Both the position numbers and the translations under genes were made by a program. Of a DNA stretch of 64,000 bases, positions 1 through 9,500 are shown in pieces (within the stretch, counting starts at the first letter, position 1; every line of letters begins with the position of its first letter). The notes beneath the pieces were generated by a model. It was not told where the DNA came from. It made no database searches and worked only from the letters and a program-made list of their open reading frames with translations. This stretch comes from Dyadobacter sp. 50-39 (GTDB lineage Bacteria; Bacteroidota; Bacteroidia; Cytophagales; Spirosomataceae). The stretch is taken from assembly GCA_001898145.1 (NCBI GenBank), contig MKSR01000024.1:78497-142496 (forward strand), written 5' to 3'.

Positions 1-6
1 CGAAAA

Positions 7-33
7 GGGGGCTGGAATCAACTTCCAGCCCCC
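7..33 (-). terminator. Hairpin terminator after the SSS symporter
   Basis: An 11-bp perfect stem (GGGGGCTGGAA paired with TTCCAGCCCCC) closes a 5-nt loop and is flanked by AAAA and TTTT, so it can work in both directions. It lies 25 bases past the stop codon of the minus-strand symporter gene. A gene entering from the left edge on the plus strand could share it. Confidence 0.85.
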
Positions 34-57
34 TTTTGCATTATATGGTCGGCTATC

Positions 58-1677
58 TCACCAGAAATGGCCGTACAGGTAAGAAATAATCGCAATTACC
101 ACGATAGCCCCGGTAACGAATGTCTTGTGCGGCATGAACATCGACGCGTCGATGGCAAGGCCTTTTTTCTCGTCAGGCATTACCAGCCCAAGTACGATCA
201 TCACCGCGACGCAGATCAGGAACACGAGACCCATACGGTCGAGGAACGGCACCTGGGTCCAGTCGGCAAACGGGAAGTAGTTGTTGTGCATCGCGAGTGC
301 GATCAGGAACCCGCCCACGATAGCGAACAACGCGCCCGCGGAGTTGGTACGTTTCCAGAAGAAGCCCATGATGAACGACGCAAAGATACCCGGCGACAGC
401 AATCCCGTCATTTCCTGAATGAACTGGAAACCCCCTTTTTTATCGATGCCCATGTAAGGGGAAACGATAATCGCGAGGATCATCGAGATCACCACCACAG
501 CGCGGCCAATGCGTACGAGCGTCTTCTCATCGGCATTCTTGCCAATATAGTTTTTAAAAATATCAAGCGTAAAAATCGTCGAAATACTGTTCGCTTTACC
601 CGCCAGGGATGCCACTACGGCAGCTGTCAGCGCGGCGAATGAAAGACCTTTCAAACCGGTCGGAAGCAGGTTCAGAAGTACGGGATAAGCTTTATCTGCA
701 TTAATAACCCCATCTTCCCCCAACATTTCCGCCTGGAACATGCCTTTGCTGTACAACGCGTAAGCTGCAATACCGGGCAATACCACGATCACCGGCATCA
801 ATAGTTTCAGGAACGCTGCGAAAAGGATACCATTACGGGCCGTTTTCAAATCCGCTCCCAATGCACGCTGGGTAATGTACTGGTTACAGCCCCAGTAGTT
901 CAGGTTCACGATCCACATACCGCCCAGCAACACCGCCAAACCGGGCAGCTGCATATAGAACGGGCTCGATTTAGGGAAAATCATATGGAAGTGATCGTCG
1001 TGGTTATCGCGCATTACCTTGAAGCCCTGTGCGATACCTTCAACCCCTGCATTATCCGACACCAGATTGATGGCCAGGTAAGTAGTAGCCAGACCGCCGA
1101 TTACGAGAAAGAATACCTGGATCACATCCGTAAACCCGATCACCTTCATCCCGCCGATTGTAATGATAATGGCGAAAGCGGCCAGTGCAATCATACAAAA
1201 CTGGAAATCAAGCCCCGAAATCCCCGAAACTGCCAGTGCTCCCAGGTACAGGATCGAGGTGAGGTTCACAAGAATATACAATGCCAGCCAGAACACCGCC
1301 ATGATTAAGCTTACCGACTGGTTATACCGCTGACTGAGGAATTGCGGCATCGTGTAAATCTTATTTTTGAGGTAAATGGGCATAAAAAAGACGGCTACTA
1401 TGATAAGTGTCGCCGCCGCCATCCACTCATAGGTGGAAATCCCGAGCCCCATTGAAAAACCGTTCCCCGACATGCCGATAAACTGCTCCGCCGAAATGTT
1501 CGACGCGATCAGCGACGCACCAATCGCCCACCAGGTTAGCGAGCCTTCTGCCAGGAAGAAGTCCTTGGTAGATTCAACCTTTGATTTTTTCCGCTGATAA
1601 ATCCAATAACCGTAACCGGAGACTACAATGAAGTAAAAGAAGAAGACGACATAATCCAGTGTTTGTAATTGTTGCAT
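58..1677 (-). CDS. Sodium:solute symporter (SSS/SLC5 family)
   Basis: Predicted inner-membrane carrier that couples Na+ entry to uptake of a sugar or similar small solute. The 539-residue protein is almost entirely hydrophobic helices (about 13-14 segments), the size expected for SGLT-type members. Near residues 55-65 it carries the family signature ASNISAEQFIG in the first core helix, and a glycine-rich core follows. It starts at an ATG at 1677 and ends just before a strong hairpin. It stands alone, with about 160 bases separating it from the next gene on the same strand. The exact substrate cannot be read from the sequence. Sugar (galactose/glucose-type) is most common for Bacteroidota members of this length, which is inference. 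Confidence 0.9.
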   Translation of the reverse strand: MQQLQTLDYVVFFFYFIVVSGYGYWIYQRKKSKVESTKDFFLAEGSLTWWAIGASLIASNISAEQFIGMSGNGFSMGLGISTYEWMAAATLIIVAVFFMPIYLKNKIYTMPQFLSQRYNQSVSLIMAVFWLALYILVNLTSILYLGALAVSGISGLDFQFCMIALAAFAIIITIGGMKVIGFTDVIQVFFLVIGGLATTYLAINLVSDNAGVEGIAQGFKVMRDNHDDHFHMIFPKSSPFYMQLPGLAVLLGGMWIVNLNYWGCNQYITQRALGADLKTARNGILFAAFLKLLMPVIVVLPGIAAYALYSKGMFQAEMLGEDGVINADKAYPVLLNLLPTGLKGLSFAALTAAVVASLAGKANSISTIFTLDIFKNYIGKNADEKTLVRIGRAVVVISMILAIIVSPYMGIDKKGGFQFIQEMTGLLSPGIFASFIMGFFWKRTNSAGALFAIVGGFLIALAMHNNYFPFADWTQVPFLDRMGLVFLICVAVMIVLGLVMPDEKKGLAIDASMFMPHKTFVTGAIVVIAIISYLYGHFW

Positions 1678-1838
1678 TTCAAATAGTAAATAAATGAATG
1701 GATAAGATTGATCAGCTTAGATTGAAACGTACATTATTTTACCAAAAAAGTACAAAATCGGAATGAGCACACCAATATTGGATCCTGTTTCAAAAAGGAG
1801 CGCATAAATATAGCCTGTAAGCACCTATTCGTAATGCT

Positions 1839-2681
1839 TTACTCTGATATTTTCTTTGAATCTTTAAAATGGTGGGGATTCATCGGACCGTACGCTTCCT
1901 CAAACGAAGTTCCACTTTGCATTTTCGTGATAAAGCGCTGCAAACCAGCTTCTCTGCGAAGCAAAAGCCAATACGACACCTCCATTCCGGCCGTCATGTA
2001 GGCGCTCATCACATGTCTTTGTCCGCCCCCGAAAAACTCCCGCATGGTCGAAATATCTTTCAGCAAAAGCAGGTCGCGGCCATTGCGCGTATAGTACCGC
2101 CATTCGTAGCGATAAGCGCGGTAACGATCACGCGGCGCAATTTCGCGCACGAACCGCCGGTCGAGCATTAATGCGAGGCCTTCGTTGAACCACTGCGGGA
2201 TATCATTCGTGGTGCGCCACCAGCCAATGCGTTTTAGCAATTCGATATGACTCATCTCATGGGCAATCACGTCGGTGTTCATTCCCTGCGCACTCAAAAT
2301 AACATAAGAGCTGCCCCAGGGCGTGCCGATACTGCACCCTGCCCCCTCGGTGCTGCTGCAATATTTCTGGTATTGCTGCTGGGTTTGGCAGATGATGATT
2401 TTGGGGTTCGATATTTTGCCGTTGTAGAAAGAATCTACCCGCGCCTCGGCTTGGGCGACGATGCCTTGCAGCTTTTTGTATTGAGTTGATTTGATATCAG
2501 GACTGAAATAGACCTTTTTATCACTTGATTGGAAATCGGAGAATGCGATGAGCTCGCAGTAGAATATCTGCGGGTAGAGGAAAAAGAGGCTACCCAACAG
2601 GATAATGAATCCGGTCAGAAAAAATCTGATGAGTTTCCGGCGTAGGTTCAAAAGGGATATTATTTTTTGCCACGAAGGCAC
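1839..2681 (-). CDS. Membrane-anchored HExxH metallopeptidase-like protein
   Basis: Probable zinc metallopeptidase of the gluzincin type facing the periplasm. An N-terminal hydrophobic helix (about residues 18-37) precedes a soluble domain with HEMSH at 141-145 and a WFNEGLA motif at 164-170, whose glutamate would be the third zinc ligand. This matches the peptidase-MA-like arrangement. Residues 100-120 hold three cysteines (YCSS..GAGC). The start is uncertain: the longest frame begins with GTG at 2681, inside the right end of the left arm of a 19-bp inverted repeat. A TTG at 2651 would give a cleaner anchor (NLRRKLIRFFLTG). The gene follows purH on the same strand, but the repeat lies between them. 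Substrate unknown. Confidence 0.75.
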   Translation of the reverse strand: MPSWQKIISLLNLRRKLIRFFLTGFIILLGSLFFLYPQIFYCELIAFSDFQSSDKKVYFSPDIKSTQYKKLQGIVAQAEARVDSFYNGKISNPKIIICQTQQQYQKYCSSTEGAGCSIGTPWGSSYVILSAQGMNTDVIAHEMSHIELLKRIGWWRTTNDIPQWFNEGLALMLDRRFVREIAPRDRYRAYRYEWRYYTRNGRDLLLLKDISTMREFFGGGQRHVMSAYMTAGMEVSYWLLLRREAGLQRFITKMQSGTSFEEAYGPMNPHHFKDSKKISE

Positions 2682-2716
2682 GAAGACATTCGTGTAACTT
2701 CGTGCCTTCGTGGCAA
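2667..2716. repeat. Perfect 19-bp inverted repeat between purH and the metallopeptidase gene
   Basis: Left arm 2667-2685 reads TTGCCACGAAGGCACGAAG. Right arm 2698-2716 is its exact reverse complement, and the loop is 12 nt. The arm core CTTCGTGCCTTCGTGG resembles the short intergenic repeat that occurs many times in varied bacterial genomes; that resemblance is from memory and needs a genome search. There is no T-run on the minus strand after the hairpin (it is followed by A residues), so it is not a textbook terminator. It contains the GTG proposed as start of the downstream gene. Confidence 0.85.
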
Positions 2717-2724
2717 TTTAATTC

Positions 2725-4260
2725 TTAATGCTTAAAGTGACGAACGCCGGTAGTGACCATCGCAAGCCCATTAGCGTTGCAATAATCCACCGAATCCTTG
2801 TCACGAATGGAACCGCCCGGCTGAACGACGGCAGTAATGCCCGCATGATGCGCGATCTCGACGCAGTCCGCAAATGGGAAGAATGCGTCCGAAGCCATCA
2901 CAGCACCATTCAGGTCGAAACCGAATGCTTTCGCCTTCTCGATCGCCTGGCGCAATGCGTCCACGCGCGAAGTCTGGCCGGTACCGCTCGCGAGCAACTG
3001 GTTCTCTTTCGCCAGCACGATGGTATTCGATTTGGTATGCTTGCACACTTTCAATGCAAATTCCAATGCGGTAACCTCGCCGGCAGTAGGTGCCTTTTCG
3101 GTAACCGTCGTAAACTGCGCCGCGACTTCTGTTGCAAGGTCCTTATCCTGCACCAAAACACCGTTCAGAATAGTTTTGAACATAATTTGCGGCAGCACCA
3201 CATTGTTACGCTTCAACAGGATGCGGTTCTTTTTCGATTTCAAAAGCGTCAATGCATCCTCGTCGTAAGCCGGCGCGATGAGGATTTCCATGAACAGCTT
3301 GTTCAGCTCCTCAGCCGTTGCCAGGTCTACTTTTGTATTAGTGATAACAACACCTCCGAATGCGGAAACAGGGTCACATGCCAGCGCATTGTCATATGCC
3401 TCTTTCGCGGTAGGCGCAGTGGCAATACCGCAGGCATTGGTATGCTTGATGATCGCGAAGGTAGGCTGTGCATCAGCGAACTCGTCGATCAGGCTCACAC
3501 ACGCATCCACGTCCACAAGGTTGTTATAGGAAAGCTCTTTTCCGTGCAGTTTGTCAAAAATGCCGTCGAGGTCGCCATAGTATTTCGCGCTCTGATGCGG
3601 GTTTTCGCCGTAACGAAGTGTTTGGGAAGCCAGGCTGGTGAAATCGAAAAGCTCCTTATCGGTGGTTTCTTTTCCGGATGTGAAGAAGCTGTTGATCGCG
3701 CCGTCGTAATGCGACGACACCCCGAACGCCAGACCAGCGTAGTAGCGGCGGTCTTCGATATCGGTGGCGCCTGCTTTGGCATTCAAAAGCTCCACCACTT
3801 CGGCATACTGGCTGCGGGAAGAGACGATCAATGTGTCTTTGAAATTCTTAGCCGTTGCGCGGATCAGGGAGATGCCGCCAATGTCTATCTTCTCGATAAT
3901 ATCCTCCTCGCTCGCGCCGGACGCCACCGTTTCCTCGAAAGGATAAAGGTCCACCACCACCATGTCGATAGCCGGGATGTTGTACTGCTCAGCCTGCGCT
4001 ACATCGCCCGCATCGTCGCGGCGGTACAGGATACCGCCCATAATGGCCGGGTGGAGCGTTTTAACACGCCCGCCGAAAATCGAAGGATAACCGGTCAGCT
4101 CTTCGGCAGCGGTTACGGGAATGTTGAGATTTTCAATGAAAGTCTGAGTTCCCCCGGTGGAGTACAGCTTTACGCCGTGGTTGTGCAGGAGGCGGACCAA
4201 AGGCTCAAGTCCGTCTTTGTAATAAACAGAAATAAGCGCGGATTGGATTTTTTTAGACAT
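2725..4260 (-). CDS. purH: Bifunctional AICAR transformylase/IMP cyclohydrolase
   Basis: Catalyses the last two steps of de novo IMP synthesis in the cytosol: formylation of AICAR with 10-formyl-THF, then ring closure to IMP. The 511 residues match the usual PurH length. The N-terminal MGS-like cyclohydrolase domain (about 1-150) has YSTGGT and GGRVKTLHP. The C-terminal transformylase domain has RYGENPHQ, the catalytic KHTNACG segment and the terminal DAFFPFAD and QPGGSIRD signatures. The C-terminus TGVRHFKH is typical. It starts at ATG 4260, divergent from the dehydrogenase gene at 4437. No other pur gene is nearby. Confidence 0.98.
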   Translation of the reverse strand: MSKKIQSALISVYYKDGLEPLVRLLHNHGVKLYSTGGTQTFIENLNIPVTAAEELTGYPSIFGGRVKTLHPAIMGGILYRRDDAGDVAQAEQYNIPAIDMVVVDLYPFEETVASGASEEDIIEKIDIGGISLIRATAKNFKDTLIVSSRSQYAEVVELLNAKAGATDIEDRRYYAGLAFGVSSHYDGAINSFFTSGKETTDKELFDFTSLASQTLRYGENPHQSAKYYGDLDGIFDKLHGKELSYNNLVDVDACVSLIDEFADAQPTFAIIKHTNACGIATAPTAKEAYDNALACDPVSAFGGVVITNTKVDLATAEELNKLFMEILIAPAYDEDALTLLKSKKNRILLKRNNVVLPQIMFKTILNGVLVQDKDLATEVAAQFTTVTEKAPTAGEVTALEFALKVCKHTKSNTIVLAKENQLLASGTGQTSRVDALRQAIEKAKAFGFDLNGAVMASDAFFPFADCVEIAHHAGITAVVQPGGSIRDKDSVDYCNANGLAMVTTGVRHFKH

Positions 4261-4436
4261 TGTGCAACGTTTGCTCTAAGATTACAAATGGGGGATTTTG
4301 CTTACATTCGGCATTTCGGCTCGTCCCATGTTGAAAAATAAACCGCAAAGATAGCCGAAAAATCAACGAAACCGGCAGCGGGACGAACGAAAATCAAACG
4401 TTATCATTCTGAAAACAAGTTTAAAAAGCGAAAACC

Positions 4437-5225
4437 ATGAACCTCGACCTGACCGGAAAAACAGCGCTTGTATGTGGAAGCACCCAGGGTATCGGACTTG
4501 CCTCCGCCGTTGAACTCGCCTTGCTGGGTGCAAACGTAACATTGGTGGCCCGTAACGAAGAAAAACTCCGCGAAGCCATCGAAGACCTCGACACTTCCCT
4601 CGGCCAGCTGCACCGGTACGTGGTGGCCGACTTCGCCGACCATGATGCCGTAAAATCCGCTATTGAAAATTACTTACGCCTCTGCCCTGAGGTTCATATC
4701 CTGGTCAACAACACCGGCGGCCCCGCGGGCGGCCCGATCATCGAAGCAGAGAGCGACCAATTCCTGAAAACCTTTCAAATGCACGTGATCAACAACCAGT
4801 TCCTCGCCCAGTCGGTGGTGCCGTCGATGAAAAAGGAAGGTTTTGGCCGCATTATCAATATTATCAGCACGTCCGTAAAGCAGCCGATCATCGGCCTCGG
4901 CGTATCCAACACCATCCGCGGCGCGGTAGCGAGCTGGGCCAAAACGCTTTCGCTGGAACTGGGGCAATATGGCATTACGGTCAACAATGTCCTCCCCGGC
5001 TACACTGAAACCGCCCGTCTGGATTCGGTTCTTGAAATGCGGAGTAAAAATCAGGGTAAAACGCAGGAACAGGTGGCCGACGAATTGAAAGCATTAATCC
5101 CCATCCGCAGGTTCAGCGAGGCCAAGGAGGTCGCTGCCGCAGTGGCATTTCTGGCAAGCCCGGCCGCGGGGAGTATCAGTGGCGTGAGCCTGGCAGTGGA
5201 CGGAGGCAGAACCGAAAGTTTGTAA
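4437..5225 (+). CDS. Divergent short-chain dehydrogenase lacking the YxxxK catalytic pair
   Basis: Rossmann-fold protein of the SDR superfamily, 262 residues. The nucleotide-binding turn CGSTQGIG is at about 13-20, NNTGGP replaces the usual NNAG, and a typical C-terminal substrate loop ends in a GGR segment. Where canonical members have Tyr-x-x-x-Lys, this protein reads SNTIR, so the tyrosine is serine and the lysine arginine. The upstream serine (STSVKQP) is retained. I recall a described subgroup of ketoacyl-reductase-like SDRs with an imperfect tetrad and the NNTGGP motif, and this protein appears to belong there. It may be a reductase with altered chemistry. It starts at ATG 4437 without a visible Shine-Dalgarno and is divergent from purH. 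Confidence 0.88.
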   Translation: MNLDLTGKTALVCGSTQGIGLASAVELALLGANVTLVARNEEKLREAIEDLDTSLGQLHRYVVADFADHDAVKSAIENYLRLCPEVHILVNNTGGPAGGPIIEAESDQFLKTFQMHVINNQFLAQSVVPSMKKEGFGRIINIISTSVKQPIIGLGVSNTIRGAVASWAKTLSLELGQYGITVNNVLPGYTETARLDSVLEMRSKNQGKTQEQVADELKALIPIRRFSEAKEVAAAVAFLASPAAGSISGVSLAVDGGRTESL

Positions 5226-5261
5226 CTATTCAGGAAGATTTAGTATTTAAGTATACTTTGA

Positions 5262-5269
5262 TATATTTG
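5262..5269 (+). promoter_or_regulatory. Bacteroidetes -7 box (TATATTTG)
   Basis: Exact match to TAnnTTTG, 17 bases before the ATG of the outer-membrane barrel gene at 5287. No clear TTTG -33 element is visible at 19-21 bases upstream, so only the -7 part is supported. Confidence 0.5.
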
Positions 5270-5286
5270 AAAACTAAATCTACTTT

Positions 5287-6585
5287 ATGGTCAGACTTTT
5301 GCTTGTTGCACTTATTGCGATTGTATCCCACAGCGCATTCTCCCAGTCAGATTCGGTATTCCTTAACCGAAATCCCAAACCCGTTATCGGGAAGGTTTTA
5401 ATCAACCACAAAAAAGCGAAAGTAAATGTAAAGGGATTGAAAGACAGTCCGGTGGCTTTTTCGTTTGATGAAATCCACAGAATCGGCCTGGGCAACGGCG
5501 GGGTTTACCTCAACGAAAGCCTGAAATCACAATCCCAGTTAATGCTGCTTCTTGTTGAAGGAAAGTATAGTCTGCTTTTTAGTGAAAAAGAGAAGCTGTT
5601 TTATGTCCGCAAAAACGACTCGTTACTGGTCATCTCGCAGGCACATTTTAAGCGCGCATTACCTCTGATTTTTGGAAAGCAACTGACGGAAGCCTACTAT
5701 ATCAAAACAAACAGCGGTCCCGAATATGCTGCGAAGTATTTGAAAAGGCTCACTTCCTATGCCAATGCCGAGAGCCATTCACAGGAGATCGTTCACGAAC
5801 AAACGATCGAACAATTCAAAATACGGTTGAGCGTAGGATTGTACGCGGGAGTTGGTTATAACCGGGCAGGATTCGACATCTCGACGGAGGGCCCGAACGG
5901 CGAGAACATTTACAAAAAAACCGGCTATGCTTCCGGGTATTCAATACCATTGGGACTGAGCCTGGATATTGCGCTGGCCAAAAGAATGAGCATCCGGTTT
6001 GACGTATTCAATAACAACGTCTCCTTCCACCAACCGAACGTCAGCGGCATCGGAACAGCAGAAATCGCTTTCCCGAACTACATCATTTATCCCGAGCTCT
6101 ACGATCGCAACCTTACCCTGTCCGAATTTTCGTACAAGAGCTACCAGCTCGACATTGCCGGCAGCTATACCCTGTTTCGGCCTGAAAGGAGCAAGATCAG
6201 GCCTTACATATTCGCCGGCCCGACGATTGCTCGTCTCCAAACTGCCGAAATGGGGCTCTCATCGGGGTTCCGTGAAACCAGGGAATCGCCCTATCGATAC
6301 ATAACAGGCTATATCGAACTCGACAGACCAGTCCATATGGTGGGGTTCAACGCGGGCCTTGGCGCCCAATATGACGTGAGCAAGAAATGGACGGTGCGGC
6401 TTGCAGCCAAATTTACAGGTGGTATTTATACCAAAATTTCCCATACCAGGCTGTCGTCAAAAGTTAAAAACGAAACTACCAAACCCAACGGCACGTGGGA
6501 TTTCAGGTACAACGTCTTTTCACACGCATACGATCAGTACCTCCGTAATTTCAGCCTAACCGGCGGTTTGTATTATAGATTGTGA
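5287..6585 (+). CDS. Outer-membrane beta-barrel protein of unknown function
   Basis: A 432-residue exported protein. The N-terminus is a clear signal peptide (hydrophobic core VALIAIVSHSAFS, cleavage after AFS). The first 170 residues form a soluble part with a short stretch resembling stress or nutrient-responsive envelope proteins of Bacteroidota, without a motif I can name. Residues from about 180 show alternating aromatic/polar strands (LSVGLYAGVGYN, IPLGLSLDIALA, GLYYRL at the end), as expected for a PorT/OmpA-like eight-stranded barrel ending in an aromatic-rich last strand. The stop overlaps the convergent propeller gene by 13 bases. A good -7 box lies just upstream. Confidence 0.8.
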   Translation: MVRLLLVALIAIVSHSAFSQSDSVFLNRNPKPVIGKVLINHKKAKVNVKGLKDSPVAFSFDEIHRIGLGNGGVYLNESLKSQSQLMLLLVEGKYSLLFSEKEKLFYVRKNDSLLVISQAHFKRALPLIFGKQLTEAYYIKTNSGPEYAAKYLKRLTSYANAESHSQEIVHEQTIEQFKIRLSVGLYAGVGYNRAGFDISTEGPNGENIYKKTGYASGYSIPLGLSLDIALAKRMSIRFDVFNNNVSFHQPNVSGIGTAEIAFPNYIIYPELYDRNLTLSEFSYKSYQLDIAGSYTLFRPERSKIRPYIFAGPTIARLQTAEMGLSSGFRETRESPYRYITGYIELDRPVHMVGFNAGLGAQYDVSKKWTVRLAAKFTGGIYTKISHTRLSSKVKNETTKPNGTWDFRYNVFSHAYDQYLRNFSLTGGLYYRL

Positions 6586-9500
6586 CGCTTGCCTCTGAGA
6601 CGGATCACCATCAGATCATTATCATTCCGCGCCACCACGATCGCTGTGCCGGATTTAAGCTTTAAAGGCTTTAACCGCTTCACCTGCCCGCGTACCTGCA
6701 AGCCGTTGAGCGGTTCGGGCGCGAAGTTGCACTGGCCTTTATTGATCAACACAGTGCCGTAATCGGCATCGTAGCGGCCCATTTGGATGTTGCAGTCATA
6801 AAAATTACCCATCAGCAGCACATCCGGAAGCGAGTCCCCGTTGGCATCGATAATCTGCGCGTCATAGAAGGGTGCCCATTGCGCGCGGCCGGGCAATGCT
6901 TGCACGGTGAAGTTGCCCTTGCCGTCATTCACCAGAATGGCATTCTGGAAATAGTCGGCCGTGAGTATCTCGGATTTTTCCAGTTTTTCGGCACCTACAA
7001 GATCTGCCAGGCTGGCTTTGGCAAACTCCGCCGCATAAATGTATTTTTTGCGGATTACCGGCATTTGCTTTTCCATTTCCAGCTTAGTGGGAAAAAGTGC
7101 TTCCCTGCCATTCAGATAGCTGGTCAGGATCGGCTCTTTGCGCCCGTTGCCGTCAAAATCATTGATATACATCTTCACCGGCTCCTTTTCGGATGCTTTT
7201 AACCGGCTGTTAAGTCCCAGATTACCCGCCAGAATGTCCAGATCGCCGTCACCGTCGAAGTCAAACGGCATCGCAAAATTCCACCAGCCTTTTCGGCTTG
7301 TAAGCATCTTCTTTTGGAATGCGTTTCCATTTCGTTCAAAAACACAAATCCCATCCCATTCGAGGGCAAGGACGATGTCGCTCCTGCCGTCTTTATTCAT
7401 ATCAGCCAGTCGCGCACTGCGCACATAGCCCACGGATGCGAGTTCGGGTGCATACCGGGCCGTGACATCGATGAACTTACCATTACCATCGTTTTGAAGC
7501 AGGTAGGACTGCGGTTTTTCACCATAATTAAGTGGAACGGCCCTTCCGCCGATAAATAAATCGGCAATGCCGTCGCCGGTAAAATCAAAGGGTACAATGC
7601 ATGAGGCGGTCACGAAAATGTTTGCAAATGCGTCCTCTTTCGGCGTCAGATTACCCCTTCCGTCATTCAGATAAATGCGTGGCTTCTGGTAAGGCGAGTG
7701 GTTGCTGAACTCATTCCCGCCTGTCGCCACCACGAGATCGGGGTGGCCGTCCTTATTCACATCGGCCCATTCGGCATCCACTTCTTCATAGGTACTGTCC
7801 CTGACCAATGCAGGTTGCGACATCTCGGTAAATTTCCCCCCGGCATTCTGCATGAATAAATGGCTGCGCAGCATTTTCGAAGAGCCTACAAAAATATCTT
7901 CCAGCCCGTCGTGATTAATATCCGCAATGGCCATCGCCGGGCCTTCGGCGGTTACCTCAAACGGGATCAGCGAATTGCGGTCGAACTCAATAAAGTTGTT
8001 CTCCTCGTGCCGCACTTTCAGGCCGAGCTTTTGTGCAATATCCTCGAATGCATAGGCTTTGCTTTCTTTACTTCGCTTGAATGCCTCGTAATCGAATACA
8101 GGTAGTCCATCCTTGTAAGTAATTGTTAATGAATCCTTCAAATCACCGGAACGCATTACCTGGTAGCGGTTATCCGGCCAGATCAGCACCATCGAATCGA
8201 TCTCCGCCTTCTTCCCGAACCCGATGTTCAATGGCACCTCCATGCTCGACTGAAAACCGCGCACCGGAAATTTCTCGTAGCTCAGCACATTATCTTTTTT
8301 AAACACCAGACATTTCGTCCCGATGGCATTCAGATTTCCCTTTTTACCTTTTAAATACAACCTCAAAAAGTCGTTTTGGGCCGCCTTGCCATTATTCAGG
8401 TTTTCATACACGAACGCCTTCTCGTTAATATTATTTGTCACGATATCCAGGTCCCCATCGTTGTCAAGATCCGCGTAAACAGCGCCGTTGGAATACGATA
8501 TCTGATCGTTTTTGATGTTTTTGGCTAAATCACTGAAAGAAAGTGCACCCTGGTTGCGGAAGAACTTGTTCGGCAGCTTGATTTCCGGCAGCTTATCAGC
8601 CAGGCCGGGGTCGTTCTCATCGAAATTTTTATCGCGGATCTTCTGCTGTACCACGTCACCGGACACGAATTTGATGTAATCGGTGTCGTTCATACGCTTC
8701 GGGATGCCGTTCGAAATGAAGAGATCCTTCAAACCATCATTGTCAAAATCCGTGAACAGCGCCGCCCACGACCAGTCCGTCGCGTGCATACCCGCGAACG
8801 CCCCAATCTCGCTGAATGTGCCATTTCCATTATTGAATTGCAGGTTATTCCGTGCAAACTGGTAGTTGTAACCCTGCCGGATCTTGTATTTGAAAATGCT
8901 GTAACTATCTTCCCCTTCCGATTTTTTCAGGATCTCGTAGTCGGAAGGAAGCATATCCAGCGAAACAATTTCCGGGAAAATATCATTGTTGAGGTCGCCA
9001 ATATCGACGCCCATTGAGAACTGACTGGTATGCATTAAGGCTGAGTCCGTTTGATCATTGAAACGCCCATTTCGCTGATTGATATACAGATAGTCGTTCT
9101 CGTGAAAATCGTTGCCAATGTACATATCCGGATAGCCGTCAAAATTGACGTCGCCAACGCCTAGCCCAAGCCCATACCCCAATGCGGAGCTGTGAATGCC
9201 CGCTTCTTTCGTGATTTCTACAAACTTGCCGTTTTCGTTTCGGAACAATTTGTCGCCCGCAAGCGGATGGACGGTGTCTTTAAAGAGGTCGCGCCGCCCG
9301 AACGTACCGTTCTGATGTACCGAATGGTTGAGCTGGAACATATCGAGGTCGCCATCCAGGTCGTAGTCGAAAAACAGCGCCTGCGTACCGAAAACAACCA
9401 GATCGAGCCCATATTCCTTTGATTTTTCCTCGTAAACCGGAATACCCTCCGGCGTGATGCGCTGGCATTCGAACAGCAGGTTATGGCCCTTCATGCTTTC

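Noticed and set aside
2728-4341. A 537-codon open frame opposite purH.
   Set aside because: Fully overlaps the clear PurH protein, with a shuffled, cysteine- and histidine-rich composition; shadow frame.
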